Numbered from the stretch's first letter, positions 17,423 to 26,887 are shown. The stretch is 64,000 bases of DNA from Rhizobium sp. NXC24 (GCF_002944315.1 NZ_CP024311.1:2270501-2334500); one strand, 5' to 3'. Numbers and translations: made by a program. The notes: a model not told the origin generated them from the sequence alone.

Positions 17423-17437
17423 TCGAGGAGAAGCGAG

Positions 17438-17968
17438 ATGCCGCTCTATGCCCTTTCCGGCTTGGTGCCGAAGACGCCAGATCCCGGCCGCTATTGGATC
17501 GCGCCCGACGCAAGTGTGATCGGCAAGGTGGAGATCGGCGAGGATGTCGGTATCTGGTTTGGCGCGGTCCTGCGCGGCGACAATGAGCCAATTGTCGTCG
17601 GCAAAGGCACCAATATTCAGGAAGGGGCGATGGTGCATACCGATCCTGCCTTCCCGACCACGATCGGTGAAGGCTGCACGATCGGTCACCATGCCATCAT
17701 CCACGGCTGCACCATCGGCGACAATTCGCTGATCGGCATGGGCGCGACCGTGTTGAACGGCGCAAAGATCGGCAAGAATTGTCTGGTCGGCGCCAACGCG
17801 CTGGTGACAGAGGGCAAGGAATTTCCCGACGGCTCTTTGATCGTCGGCGCTCCCGCAAAGGCAATCCGCACACTGGACGAGGCTGCCATCGAAGGCCTGC
17901 GCCGTTCGGCCCGCAACTATGTCGCCAATTGGCAGCGTTTTGCCCGCGACCTCAAGAGGCTGGATTAG
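17438..17968 (+). CDS. Gamma-class carbonic anhydrase-like protein
   Basis: 176-residue left-handed beta-helix protein with hexapeptide repeats. Zinc ligands are visible in VHTDPAFPTTIGEG and IGHHAIIHGCTIG, giving the three-histidine site of gamma-carbonic anhydrases. The GAGGAGAAG ribosome binding site is good. Many family members have unproven anhydrase activity and may be acyl-acceptor or scaffold proteins. Confidence 0.9.
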   Translation: MPLYALSGLVPKTPDPGRYWIAPDASVIGKVEIGEDVGIWFGAVLRGDNEPIVVGKGTNIQEGAMVHTDPAFPTTIGEGCTIGHHAIIHGCTIGDNSLIGMGATVLNGAKIGKNCLVGANALVTEGKEFPDGSLIVGAPAKAIRTLDEAAIEGLRRSARNYVANWQRFARDLKRLD

Positions 17969-18019
17969 GCGGCATTTTTCAAAAGTGCGCGCGGCTTTAG
18001 AATCGCGCCACGCCGACAT

Positions 18020-18418
18020 TCAAGCGGCACAGCTCGCGCAATGACCGCGAATCTCGATGGTCGACTTCTCGGCCTTGAACTTCTGCGATTTCAGCCAGTC
18101 CATCAGCCGGTGATCCACTTCATGATCGTGGAATTCGATCACCTGGCCGCAGCTTTCGCAGATGGCAAAGGCGACGAGGCCGTGGCTATGGCAATTCTCA
18201 TCCGGATGGGCACAGGCAACGAAGGAGTTAATGCTCTCGAGACGATGGACGACACCATATTCCAAGAGCTTGTCCAACGCCCGGTAGACCTGCAGCGGTG
18301 CGCGGAAACCATGGTCACGCAGCTTGTCGAGAATGGTATAGGCGCTGAGGGGCGCCTCCGCCTTGGTCAGGACATCGAAAACGAGCGACTGGTTCTTGGT
18401 CAGTATCGGAGTGGTCAT
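18020..18418 (-). CDS. zur: Zinc uptake regulator, Fur family
   Basis: 132-residue Fur-family repressor: N-terminal winged helix (to about residue 75), then a metal-binding half with HPDENCHSHG, CESCGQ and a final CASCAA giving two CxxC pairs for structural zinc. Its position as last gene of znuC-znuB-zur, with ATGA overlap to znuB, identifies it as Zur rather than Fur or Mur. It should repress this operon and znuA when zinc is sufficient. Confidence 0.93.
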   Translation of the reverse strand: MTTPILTKNQSLVFDVLTKAEAPLSAYTILDKLRDHGFRAPLQVYRALDKLLEYGVVHRLESINSFVACAHPDENCHSHGLVAFAICESCGQVIEFHDHEVDHRLMDWLKSQKFKAEKSTIEIRGHCASCAA

Positions 18419-19242
18419 GATCCCTGTCCTCCTTGTTGCGCCGCCGGCGCGCCGGCCCTACGGGCAAGGGGCAGCAGACTGATGATAAACAGAACGAGCG
18501 CCGCCACCACGATCGACGGGCCGGAGGGCGTATCGTAACGCAGCGAGCCGAACAATCCGCCGACGACGGCAACAGCCCCAATCAGCGATGCGAAAACCGC
18601 CATCATCTCCGGCGTCGCGGCAAAGCGGCGTGCCGTGGCGGCCGGGATGATCAGCAGCGCGGTGATCAGCAGGATGCCGACGATCTTCATGGCAATGGCG
18701 ATAACGACGGCCATCAGCAGCATGAAAAACAGCTTCGCCCGCTCCGGCTGCAGTCCCTCCGCCTCGGCCAACTCCGGATTGACGGTGGAGGCGAGCAGCG
18801 GCCGCCAAAGCCAGGCAATGGCCGCCAGCACCAGAATGCCGCCGCCCCAGATCAGGGCAATATCCGAACGATTGACGGCAAGAATGTCGCCGAACAGGAA
18901 AGCAATGAGGTCGATTCTTACCCAGCTCATGAAAGCGACGATCACCAGGCCGATCGCCAGCGTTGCATGCGACAGAATGCCGAGCAAGGCGTCCGCCGAC
19001 AGCGCCTGACGGCGCTGCAGGAACAGGAGCAGGATCGAAACGGCCGCAGCGACAGCGAAAACGGAGAGCGTCAGATTGAGCTGGAAGAGCAATGACAGCG
19101 CCACGCCGAGCAATGCCGAATGTGAGATCGTATCGCCGAAATAGGCCATGCGCCGCCAGATGATGAAGCAGCCGAGCGGCCCGGTGGTCAGCGCCAGCCC
19201 GACGCCCGCGATGACGGCGCGCAGGAAGAAATCGTCAAACAT
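18415..19242 (-). CDS. znuB: Zinc ABC transporter permease
   Basis: 275-residue membrane permease of the metal ABC-3 family with eight or nine helices. ATG 19242 (MFDDFFLRAV) is chosen; the longer open frame upstream is the antisense-free shadow of the His-rich znuC tail. It overlaps znuC by 8 nt and zur by 4 nt. Works with ZnuA and ZnuC to import zinc across the inner membrane. Confidence 0.95.
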   Translation of the reverse strand: MFDDFFLRAVIAGVGLALTTGPLGCFIIWRRMAYFGDTISHSALLGVALSLLFQLNLTLSVFAVAAAVSILLLFLQRRQALSADALLGILSHATLAIGLVIVAFMSWVRIDLIAFLFGDILAVNRSDIALIWGGGILVLAAIAWLWRPLLASTVNPELAEAEGLQPERAKLFFMLLMAVVIAIAMKIVGILLITALLIIPAATARRFAATPEMMAVFASLIGAVAVVGGLFGSLRYDTPSGPSIVVAALVLFIISLLPLARRAGAPAAQQGGQGS

Positions 19243-20122
19243 GGCGTTCTCCTGCGGCATTATGATCATGATCGTGGTGGGCATGATCATGGTCGTGATG
19301 ATCGTGATGGCCATGGCCGTGATGACCGTCATCGGCACGGCAATCATCGGTGATCGAGCCGTCGGCATGCTGCACACGGCCATCAGGCAGATGCGTATGG
19401 TCGTGATGATGACTGTAGATCGCCAGCGATTGTGCTGCCCGCGTGCCGAACAGCCTGACATATTCCGGGCTCTGGGTCACCGCCTGCGGCGTACCGCGGC
19501 AGCAGACGTGGCCATTGAGGCAAACAACGGTGTCCGTCGCGGCCATGACGACGTGCAGATCATGTGAGATCAACAGAATGCCGCAACCTTCGGAATTGCG
19601 GATCGATTTGATGAGATCGTAAAGCGCGATCTCGCCACTGAAGTCGACGCCTTGTACCGGCTCGTCCAGCACCAGCAAGTCCGGCTTGCGGGCAATCGCA
19701 CGCGCCAGCAAGGCCCGCTGGAATTCGCCGCCGGAGAGATGCTGCACCTCAGCCTTGGCGAGATGGGCGATGCCCACCGCCTCCAAAGCCGCCTTCAACT
19801 CCGCTTCCGGCAAGGGTCCGGTCAATGTCATCAAACGATGCACGCTCAGCGGAAGGGTCCAGTCGATGGCAAGTTTCTGCGGGACATAACCGACCTTGAG
19901 CCCGGCGATGCGATCGACGCTGCCCTCATCCGGCTTCAACACGCCGATGGCGGTCTTGGCACTGGTGGATTTGCCGGAACCGTTCGGGCCGATCAGGGTG
20001 ACGATTTCGCCGCGGCTCACCGAAAAATCGACGCCGCGCACCAGCCAACGGCCACCACGGCGGACGCCGACATCATGGAGCGACACGAGGGGCCGGCTCT
20101 TATTGTCCACGGAAGAAAGCAT
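19235..20122 (-). CDS. znuC: Zinc ABC transporter ATP-binding protein
   Basis: 295-residue ABC ATPase with Walker A GPNGSGKST, signature LSGGEFQRALLARA, Walker B LLVLDEPVQG and the switch His in LLISHDLHVV. The C-terminal ~60 residues are extremely rich in His and Asp (HHGHGHHDHHDHDHAHH), likely binding zinc in the cytoplasm. ATG 20122 (MLSSVDNK) avoids running through the Zur-like boxes. Divergent from znuA. Confidence 0.95.
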   Translation of the reverse strand: MLSSVDNKSRPLVSLHDVGVRRGGRWLVRGVDFSVSRGEIVTLIGPNGSGKSTSAKTAIGVLKPDEGSVDRIAGLKVGYVPQKLAIDWTLPLSVHRLMTLTGPLPEAELKAALEAVGIAHLAKAEVQHLSGGEFQRALLARAIARKPDLLVLDEPVQGVDFSGEIALYDLIKSIRNSEGCGILLISHDLHVVMAATDTVVCLNGHVCCRGTPQAVTQSPEYVRLFGTRAAQSLAIYSHHHDHTHLPDGRVQHADGSITDDCRADDGHHGHGHHDHHDHDHAHHDHDHNAAGERHV

Positions 20123-20161
20123 GAAATTTCCATTTGCGCTGTTGCGTCCTGCTATCGCACA

Positions 20162-20176
20162 CGTTATAGCATAACG
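20162..20176. promoter_or_regulatory. Zur-like box 1
   Basis: CGTTATAGCATAACG is a dyad (arms CGTTAT/ATAACG overlapping a 3-bp centre) in the znuC-znuA divergent gap. It matches the GTTATA..TAAC style of alphaproteobacterial Zur sites. Confidence 0.7.
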
Positions 20177-20183
20177 CAATTGA

Positions 20184-20198
20184 TGTAATAACATAACA
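20184..20198. promoter_or_regulatory. Zur-like box 2
   Basis: TGTAATAACATAACA is an imperfect dyad 8 bp from box 1, nearer znuA. One box for each divergent promoter is plausible. Confidence 0.6.
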
Positions 20199-20222
20199 GA
20201 ACCCATTCAAGGGCAATATCGC

Positions 20223-21173
20223 ATGATCCCGCCAAAGACCCTTCTCCCCCTCGCCGCTTCCTTATTGCTCTCCGGGCTTTTCGCCGCCCCGGCATTCGCG
20301 GGCGATCCGCCGGAAGTGGTGGTGTCGATCAAGCCGGTTCATTCCCTCGTCGCCGCAATCATGCAGGGCGTCGGCACGCCGGATTTGATCGTGGAAGGCG
20401 CGGCCTCGCCGCACACCTATGCGCTGAAGCCTTCGAATGCGCGGGCGCTGGAAGGCGCCAAAGTGGTCTTCTGGGTTGGTCCCGGCATGGAGGCTTTTCT
20501 GGAAAAACCCCTCTCGGCGCTCGGCTCGAACGCCCTCGTGGTCGAACTCGACAAGGCGCCTGGCATCACTAAACTGAAATTCCGCCAGGGCGGCGCTTTC
20601 GAAGCGGATGACGACGGCGACGAACCGGCTGCGGACGCAGGTGATACACACGATCACGGCGCGTTCGATACGCATCTCTGGCTCGATCCGCACAATGCCA
20701 AGGCAATGACGGCTGAGATCACCACCACATTGGTCGCGGCCGATCCCGCCAATGCGCTAACCTACGAGGCGAACCAGAAAGCGCTGGACGACAAGCTGGA
20801 CGCGCTCGACTCGGAAATCGCCTCGACCGTCGCGCCGGTAAAGAACAAGCCCTTCATCGTCTTCCACGATGCCTATCAATATTTCGAGCGCCGCTACGGC
20901 GTGCATGTCGCGGGTTCGATCACGGTCAGCCCGGAAAGCATCCCCGGCGCGGAGCGGGTGGCGGAAATCCACGGCAAGGTCGCCGGTCTCGGCGCAACCT
21001 GCGTCTTCGCCGAGCCGCAATTCGAACCAAAGCTGGTCAATGTCGTCATCGAGGGCACATCCGCCAAATCGGGCGTGCTCGATCCGGAAGCGGCGACGCT
21101 GACGCAAGGACCGGATCTCTATTTCGACCTGATGCGCAGCATCGCCAATTCCCTGAAAACCTGCCTTTCCTGA
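20223..21173 (+). CDS. znuA: Zinc ABC transporter periplasmic binding protein
   Basis: 316-residue cluster A-I metal-binding lipocalin-unrelated ABC substrate-binding protein. A signal peptide runs to about residue 26 (LFAAPAFAG). Ligand histidines lie in ASPHTYALKPS, DTHLWLDPHNAKAM and FHDAYQYF, and an acidic/His loop (DDDGDEPAADAGDTHDH) is the usual ZnuA zinc-capturing loop. Divergent from znuCB-zur and probably Zur-repressed. Confidence 0.95.
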   Translation: MIPPKTLLPLAASLLLSGLFAAPAFAGDPPEVVVSIKPVHSLVAAIMQGVGTPDLIVEGAASPHTYALKPSNARALEGAKVVFWVGPGMEAFLEKPLSALGSNALVVELDKAPGITKLKFRQGGAFEADDDGDEPAADAGDTHDHGAFDTHLWLDPHNAKAMTAEITTTLVAADPANALTYEANQKALDDKLDALDSEIASTVAPVKNKPFIVFHDAYQYFERRYGVHVAGSITVSPESIPGAERVAEIHGKVAGLGATCVFAEPQFEPKLVNVVIEGTSAKSGVLDPEAATLTQGPDLYFDLMRSIANSLKTCLS

Positions 21174-21256
21174 AGCGGCAATAGATCGACGAAGAGAGCG
21201 AGCCATTTGCTCGCTGTCACGGCTTTCGACGATGGTAGGGAAAAGACAAACGAATT

Positions 21257-21277
21257 ACGCCCGCACAATGCGGGCGT
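21257..21277. terminator. Hairpin between convergent znuA and PAS gene
   Basis: ACGCCCGCA, loop CAA, TGCGGGCGT: a perfect 9-bp stem between convergent genes. The T-richness after the stem is modest on both strands, so bidirectional termination is plausible, not certain. Confidence 0.6.
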
Positions 21278-21313
21278 TATCGAAAGATTATCGTTTGGAA
21301 CCAAAACGGCCGA

Positions 21314-22048
21314 TCAGGCCACCAGCATGTTCGCCGGAACGACGCTGACTTCATGCACCACCACCAGCGCGCCGATTACTTCGCCTCTCGACTTGGTGGC
21401 GCGTAGCGGCGTCATTCGGCAATGCAAGGTCTTGTTGGCCTCCTTCGGACGATAGGCCGGATAGAGGCAATCGACTGTCTCGCCGGCAAAGCAGGCATCC
21501 AGCTTGGTCTTGAAGGTGCTTTCAAACAATTCGGAACCGGTGAATTCTGCAATATGCCGGCCGACCAGCTCGATCGGCTTAGACCCCAGAAATTCGGAAT
21601 TGGCCGCGTTGCTATAGAGATAGCGATAGTCGCGCGTAATCACCGCGACACGATCCGGCAGGCTATCGAGGATAACGTCGTTCAGAACATTGTCCTCGTC
21701 GAACCCGGCGACCTCGGCTTCGTGCTGGTTCTTTCCTGTGGAAAATGCCATCAGCACCTCCGCCGCGGCCTCACTGGCGCCGCCGAAATAGCGATCGATC
21801 AGTGACGATAGCGACGCGGAATTGCGCATTACTCGTGAGCGGTCATCCGATTCCTCGCGGATGAGATTGCTCATAAATTGCAATTGCATATACATTTCGA
21901 GAAGGCTGGTGGCTTTATAAGCCAGGATCGCTGTAACGAGCGGCTCCAACTCGCGATCGAGCGAACCGACAAGTTCATCGTCACCCAGCTTGATTGCCCT
22001 TTGAATCTGGGTGCATTTCATGGAGAAGGCATGAAAGAGTGCCAGCAA
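21314..22048 (-). CDS. PAS-domain protein
   Basis: 244 residues. The N-terminal half is helical and unassigned. A PAS domain covers about residues 115-230 (ILDSLPDRVAVITRDYRYLYSN... and VGRHIAEF). No kinase, GGDEF, EAL or HTH output domain is present, so it is a stand-alone sensor or adaptor. The TTG start at 22048 is chosen because a strong AGGAGGG ribosome binding site lies 6-7 bases upstream; the next ATG is ten codons in. Confidence 0.75.
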   Translation of the reverse strand: MLALFHAFSMKCTQIQRAIKLGDDELVGSLDRELEPLVTAILAYKATSLLEMYMQLQFMSNLIREESDDRSRVMRNSASLSSLIDRYFGGASEAAAEVLMAFSTGKNQHEAEVAGFDEDNVLNDVILDSLPDRVAVITRDYRYLYSNAANSEFLGSKPIELVGRHIAEFTGSELFESTFKTKLDACFAGETVDCLYPAYRPKEANKTLHCRMTPLRATKSRGEVIGALVVVHEVSVVPANMLVA

Positions 22049-22318
22049 ATTGCCCTCCTGTCCTTGCCCATGGTTCAGCTTCGGGCCTCATTCCCGACGC
22101 TACCATAAACAAGGATATTCAGCCTGGCGCCCGCTATCTCACCAAGCTTTCTTGCAAATGCAATAACATGACTTACCCTCACATTCAATCCGGGTGAAAT
22201 GAAGTTCTCGGTAAAGGCGAATTTTTCGAAAGGCAGGACTTACCGAAGGTCTAATTTTGAGCCTAAGAAGGCTTAAGATGGTTCATTCTGCTACGAATTG
22301 TTTTATTTAAGTAATTAC

Positions 22319-23260
22319 TTAGAAAAGAGTCTTTTTGATATTCCAGCGGTCGTGATACCACAGCCATTGCTCGGGATATTCCCTCACCCAGCTCTCTACC
22401 TTGTCGTTCAGAAGCTGCGCCGTCGCAGGCAGATCCAGATTGCCGCGAGCATCGCGCGGCATCTCCAGTCTCGGTTCGATCTCCAGTCGATAGCGATTAT
22501 CGGGCAGCCGGATGCAACGAGCCGGATAAACTTCGCAATTAAACTGACGAACCAGCTTCGGCAGCAGCGGATTGGTTTTGACGTCGCGACCGAAGAACAG
22601 CGTCTTCAGTCCCTTTCGGAACTTCTGATCGACCAGAACGCCAACCCCGCCGCCGGCTTCCAATTGCCTGGCCAAGGTGAAAGACGATCCCGCATGCGAG
22701 GGTACGAGATTGCCCATGCGCTTGGCGCGAAAATCGAAAACCTTCTCTGCCACATAGGGATTGTTCGGCGGACGGAAGAGCACGGTGACCTTCAGCCCGA
22801 AGGCAGCGCCTGCAACCGGCAGCAATTCGAAATTTGCCGTATGTCCTGTAAAGACGATGAACGGCCGCGGATTGTCCCTGAGGTCGAGGAAGATCGGAAT
22901 GCCGGATACCTCGACGCGGCCCGGCTTCTCGCTAAACGGATCGAAATCAAACAGCCGATCGAGGAAGACATACTCCGCCGCCAGCCGCCCCATATTGCCC
23001 CAGCTCGCCAAGGCAATCTCCGCGATCTCCGCCTCGCTCTTCTCAGGAAAAGCGTTGCGCAGATTGGTCAGCATCAGCTTGTGGCGGCTCGTATGCGGCC
23101 CGATTTTCCGGGTCAGCCAGTCGGCGAAGTTGATGCCGCCATCGGCGGGGAACAGCTTCAGGAAATTTAGGAAGCCGAAGATGATCTGCGCAATCAGCCA
23201 TTGGCGGAAATGCCTGACGGCAAGCACGATCCGGGTGAGGACGAGCTTCACGCCGCTCAA
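22319..23260 (-). CDS. lpxXL: Lipid A very-long-chain acyltransferase
   Basis: 313-residue LpxL/HtrB-superfamily acyltransferase with an N-terminal membrane anchor and the HX4E catalytic motif (TGHTANFELLP). It is the last gene of acpXL-fabZXL-fabF2XL-fabF1XL-adhXL-lpxXL, the rhizobial cluster in which LpxXL transfers the 27-hydroxyoctacosanoyl chain from AcpXL to lipid A. It overlaps adhXL by 4 nt. The name rests on cluster identity plus family. Confidence 0.92.
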   Translation of the reverse strand: MSGVKLVLTRIVLAVRHFRQWLIAQIIFGFLNFLKLFPADGGINFADWLTRKIGPHTSRHKLMLTNLRNAFPEKSEAEIAEIALASWGNMGRLAAEYVFLDRLFDFDPFSEKPGRVEVSGIPIFLDLRDNPRPFIVFTGHTANFELLPVAGAAFGLKVTVLFRPPNNPYVAEKVFDFRAKRMGNLVPSHAGSSFTLARQLEAGGGVGVLVDQKFRKGLKTLFFGRDVKTNPLLPKLVRQFNCEVYPARCIRLPDNRYRLEIEPRLEMPRDARGNLDLPATAQLLNDKVESWVREYPEQWLWYHDRWNIKKTLF

Positions 23261-24285
23261 TCCATCTTGAGGATGATCTTGCCGAAGATCTGGCGCGATT
23301 CCATCCGCTCCAGCGCCCGGTCGATATCGCCAAAGCTCACTTCAGTGTCGATGACCGGATATACCAGCCCACGCGCCATCTTCTGCATGGCGTTCGCCAT
23401 GTTCTCCATCCGGCAGCCGAAGGAGCCGAGCAGCTTTAGCTGCTGCTGGAACAGCATCATCAGGTTCATGTCGGTGGAGACGCCCGAGGTCGAGCCGCAG
23501 GTGACGAGACGCCCGCCACGCTTCATACACAGCATCGAGCCGGCCCAGGTATCTTTGCCGACATGTTCGAAGACGACGTCGACGCCCTTCTTCTTCGTCA
23601 GCTTGCGCACCACGCCTTCAAAACGGTCGGTGCGATAGTTGATGACGTGATCGGCGCCGAGCGCCTTGGCCTTCTCGATCTTGTCGTCGGAACCGACGGT
23701 GGTGATGACAGTGCAGCCGATCTTCTTGGCAAGCTGGATTGCCGCCGTGCCGATGCCGGAGCCGCCGGCGTGGACAAGGATCGTCTCGCCGGGCTCCAGC
23801 TTGGCATTGTCGAACAGCATATGCTCGACCGTGCCGAAGGTAACGGGTGCTAAAGCAGCGCCAATCGCATCGACACCGGGAGGCGCCGGAACCAGCAGGC
23901 GCGCCGGCAGGTTGACCTTCTCCTGCGCGAAGCCATCGAGATGGAAGCCATGCACGCCGCCGACATGTTCGCAGAGATTGTCGCGGCCTTCGCGGCAGTG
24001 GCGGCAGAGACCGCAGGTGCGGGCACCGTAGATCGATACGAGCTGGCCGGGCAGTACGTTGGCAACACCCGGTCCGATCGCCTCGACGACACCGGCCGCT
24101 TCCGCGCCGATCACCAGCGGCATCTTGCGCTTGGCAAACGCCATCCCACGCCAGCCCCATACGTCGATATGGTTGAGGGCGACTGCCTTCACGCGCAGGG
24201 TAACCTCACCCGCGCCCGGAGCTTCAGGCTCCGGTAGATCGGTGATCTCAAGTTTGCGGTCGTCGATCAATTGCAAAGCGCGCAT
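23257..24285 (-). CDS. Zinc-type alcohol dehydrogenase of the VLCFA cluster
   Basis: 342-residue medium-chain dehydrogenase/reductase. GADHVINYRTDRF and VHAGGSGIGTAAIQLAK form the nucleotide-binding fold, and a structural-zinc loop shows CGLCRHCREGRDNLC. Its fixed place between fabF1XL and lpxXL suggests reduction of an enoyl or keto intermediate during C28 chain formation; the reaction is not proven from sequence. Confidence 0.88.
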   Translation of the reverse strand: MRALQLIDDRKLEITDLPEPEAPGAGEVTLRVKAVALNHIDVWGWRGMAFAKRKMPLVIGAEAAGVVEAIGPGVANVLPGQLVSIYGARTCGLCRHCREGRDNLCEHVGGVHGFHLDGFAQEKVNLPARLLVPAPPGVDAIGAALAPVTFGTVEHMLFDNAKLEPGETILVHAGGSGIGTAAIQLAKKIGCTVITTVGSDDKIEKAKALGADHVINYRTDRFEGVVRKLTKKKGVDVVFEHVGKDTWAGSMLCMKRGGRLVTCGSTSGVSTDMNLMMLFQQQLKLLGSFGCRMENMANAMQKMARGLVYPVIDTEVSFGDIDRALERMESRQIFGKIILKMD

Positions 24286-24339
24286 GGCAAAATCCCCCGC
24301 CTCTCGGGCGCAGTAACGTCTTTTTGTTCAAAGGTCCGA

Positions 24340-25626
24340 TTAAGCCGGTTCAAGCGCCATGACAAGGCTGGCGTTCTGTCCGCCGAACCCGAAGGAGTTC
24401 GAAAGAATGGCGCCCACCTGCTTTTCGCGCTTCTTGTTCGGCACGACGTCGAGAATGATCGACGGATCGGGATTGTTGTAATTGATGGTCGGCGGCAGCG
24501 TGCCGGTCAGCATGGTCTGCAGCGAGAACACCGCTTCGACCGCGCCGGCGGCCGTCAACGTATGGCCGATCATCGACTTGTTCGACGAGACCGGAATGGA
24601 CGGAAGCCGCTCGCCGAAGACGGCGGACATGGATCCGTACTCCATCTTGTCGTTTTCCGGCGTCGACGTGCCGTGCGCGTTGATATAGCCGATATCGGTT
24701 TCAGCCATTCCCGCATCGGCAAGAGCAGCGCGGATCGTCGCGATCGCCGGGCCGCCGTCCGGCGACGAGCGGGTGCGATGGAAGGAATCCGCCTTGTCGC
24801 CGGCGCCCTTCATGATGCCAAGGATCTTTGCGCCGCGGGCAATAGCAGATTCCAGCGATTCCAACACAAGCGTTGCGGCACCTTCCGCGATAACGAAGCC
24901 GTCGCGGTCCTTGCTGAACGGCTTGGATGCCTTGGTCGGCGGGTCATTCTGCGTCGACAATGCCGAAAGCAGCGAAAAGCGGATCAGCGCTTCGGCACTG
25001 AGCGAACCATCCGTCGCGACTGTCAGCGCCCGCGTGGTGCGACCCTGGCGGATTGCCTCGATGCCGAGCTGGATCGCGGTAACGCCCGATGCACAGGCCG
25101 TCGACAGCGTCACCGGCAGGCCGCGTGTACCGAAACGGTCGGCAAGACGCTCTGAAATGGCGCCGAACAGGGCTGCCTCGTGGAAAGCCGGATCGGGACG
25201 CTCACGCATTGCCGCGAGGAAGCGCTCATAGGCATCGGCCGGATGATCGGCCGGCGGCGAGCGGTCGGCCAGCTCGAAGCGTGCGCTCCATTCCGGCTCG
25301 ATCGGCGGTGCGGCGAGGAAAAGCGGCGCGTTGAAATCACCCGAAATGCCTGCCTGGGCGAGCGCCTCGATCGTGGTCTCGCGAGCAAAGGCATAGGAGC
25401 GCTCGACCGCGTTCGGTACCGGAATATCGATGAAATCCACGGTGCCGGCAATGCGCGTCGAAAGGCCGTCGGTCGGGAAGCGGGTGATCCCGTGGATGCC
25501 GGACGTGCCCGAGGAAAGCGCGTTCCAATTGTCCTGCAGCCCCTGGCCGAGTGACGTGATGATGCCCATGCCGGTAACGGCGACGATCGGGCGGCCGAGA
25601 TGATCCTTGTAGGCGGATGCGGTCAT
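24340..25626 (-). CDS. fabF1XL: Beta-ketoacyl-ACP synthase (catalytic) of VLCFA cluster
   Basis: 428-residue KAS II-type condensing enzyme with the full Cys-His-His triad: Cys in STACASGVTA, His in NAHGTSTPEND, and His in SMIGHTLTAAGAVEAV. It elongates acyl chains on AcpXL. It follows fabF2XL by 12 bp; the partner FabF2XL lacks two of these residues, so this protein must supply the catalysis. Confidence 0.93.
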   Translation of the reverse strand: MTASAYKDHLGRPIVAVTGMGIITSLGQGLQDNWNALSSGTSGIHGITRFPTDGLSTRIAGTVDFIDIPVPNAVERSYAFARETTIEALAQAGISGDFNAPLFLAAPPIEPEWSARFELADRSPPADHPADAYERFLAAMRERPDPAFHEAALFGAISERLADRFGTRGLPVTLSTACASGVTAIQLGIEAIRQGRTTRALTVATDGSLSAEALIRFSLLSALSTQNDPPTKASKPFSKDRDGFVIAEGAATLVLESLESAIARGAKILGIMKGAGDKADSFHRTRSSPDGGPAIATIRAALADAGMAETDIGYINAHGTSTPENDKMEYGSMSAVFGERLPSIPVSSNKSMIGHTLTAAGAVEAVFSLQTMLTGTLPPTINYNNPDPSIILDVVPNKKREKQVGAILSNSFGFGGQNASLVMALEPA

Positions 25627-25638
25627 GATCCTAACTCC

Positions 25639-26844
25639 TCACGCTTCGGCGGAAAGTACGGCGACGCCTTCACCGCGCACATGCCCAACGGTCGTGACGA
25701 CCGCTTTCTGCGCGCCGGCAGTCATCGGCTTTTCATGCGTGGCATCGAAAGGCGGTACTTTGGCCTTGTTGGCGACCGCCAGAGCGGCAAAGGCGAGCCC
25801 AAGCGGAAACTGGCTTTCAAGGCCGTGGCCGGAAACGCCGGCATAGCCCCGAATGGCCGATCCGGGCAACTGCGCTTCCAGAACGGCCTTCTCGCGCGTC
25901 GCGAGATCTGGGATCGCAGTCGTGCCGCAGAAGACGACCGTGCTGTCGCCTTGCGCGTCCTTGGCGGGCGCGAGCAAGTGCTCCAACCGGGCCTCGAACT
26001 TGCCGCTATCGCGGCTGCCGCGATCGCCTTCGATGGCGTCGATGGTTGCGTAGATGCGCGCGCCACGGCCTTCGGCATGGGCGCGCGATTCGAGCACGAG
26101 GAAAGCGCTGAGCGAACCCATGATCATACCGCCGCCATCTTCAGGCTTGCGGGACCAAAGCGGATGCCAGTCGCCGATCGCATGCGCGTTCACTGATTCG
26201 ATCAGCAGTATCATGTCCTGACGCTCGGCCGAAAACGCACCGCCGACCAATGCATGGCTCGATTCGCCCGACCTGATGCGATGGAAAGCAGTTTCGATGG
26301 CCGAGATGCCGGAAGCTTCCTCGCCCATGAAGGTACGCGACGAACCCGTGACCTTGTGGACGATGGAGATATTGCCAGCGAGCAGATTGGAAAGCTGGGC
26401 GAGGAACAGCGTCGGACGCAGCTCGGTCGTCAGCTTCTCGTTCAGAAGCAATTCGCGGTCGTTGCGCTTCAGACCTTCGTTGACGATCAATGTATCGACA
26501 TTGATGTCGCGCTCGCCGCCGCCGGCCGCAACGATCATGTCCATGCTGCCGCAAGCGTCCAGATCGTCCTTGAAGCCGGCATCATCCAGCGCCAGGCCGG
26601 CAGTGAAGACGCCGATGCGCTGCCAGTTTTCCATCTGGCGCTGATCACCACGCTTTGGGATCTGTTGCGACCAGTCGATCTCCGGCAGCGGATGCACGGG
26701 ATAGGGTTTGAATTTCTCGGTCTCGACGATGGTCGGCGGCACCTTGTCCGATGTCAGCAGGGCGACATGCGCATCCTTGCCGACACCCTGACAGGTGACG
26801 ATGCCGATACCCGTGATCACCACATCATTCTGAGCCTTGCTCAT
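25639..26844 (-). CDS. fabF2XL: Beta-ketoacyl synthase-like subunit lacking catalytic Cys
   Basis: 401-residue thiolase-fold protein of the KAS family. In the nucleophile position the sequence reads VTGSSRTFMGEEASG, without Cys, and the first His motif (AHGTST in FabF1XL) is replaced by CGTTAIPD. Only the second His (GVSGHGLES) remains. This is the pattern of chain-length-factor subunits of type II polyketide synthases, so it may dimerise with FabF1XL and set the C28 length. The cluster position identifies it; the CLF-like role is inference. Confidence 0.88.
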   Translation of the reverse strand: MSKAQNDVVITGIGIVTCQGVGKDAHVALLTSDKVPPTIVETEKFKPYPVHPLPEIDWSQQIPKRGDQRQMENWQRIGVFTAGLALDDAGFKDDLDACGSMDMIVAAGGGERDINVDTLIVNEGLKRNDRELLLNEKLTTELRPTLFLAQLSNLLAGNISIVHKVTGSSRTFMGEEASGISAIETAFHRIRSGESSHALVGGAFSAERQDMILLIESVNAHAIGDWHPLWSRKPEDGGGMIMGSLSAFLVLESRAHAEGRGARIYATIDAIEGDRGSRDSGKFEARLEHLLAPAKDAQGDSTVVFCGTTAIPDLATREKAVLEAQLPGSAIRGYAGVSGHGLESQFPLGLAFAALAVANKAKVPPFDATHEKPMTAGAQKAVVTTVGHVRGEGVAVLSAEA

Positions 26845-26887
26845 TCATCAATCCTCTTAGAATGCGGCGCCATGCAAGCCGGAAACG

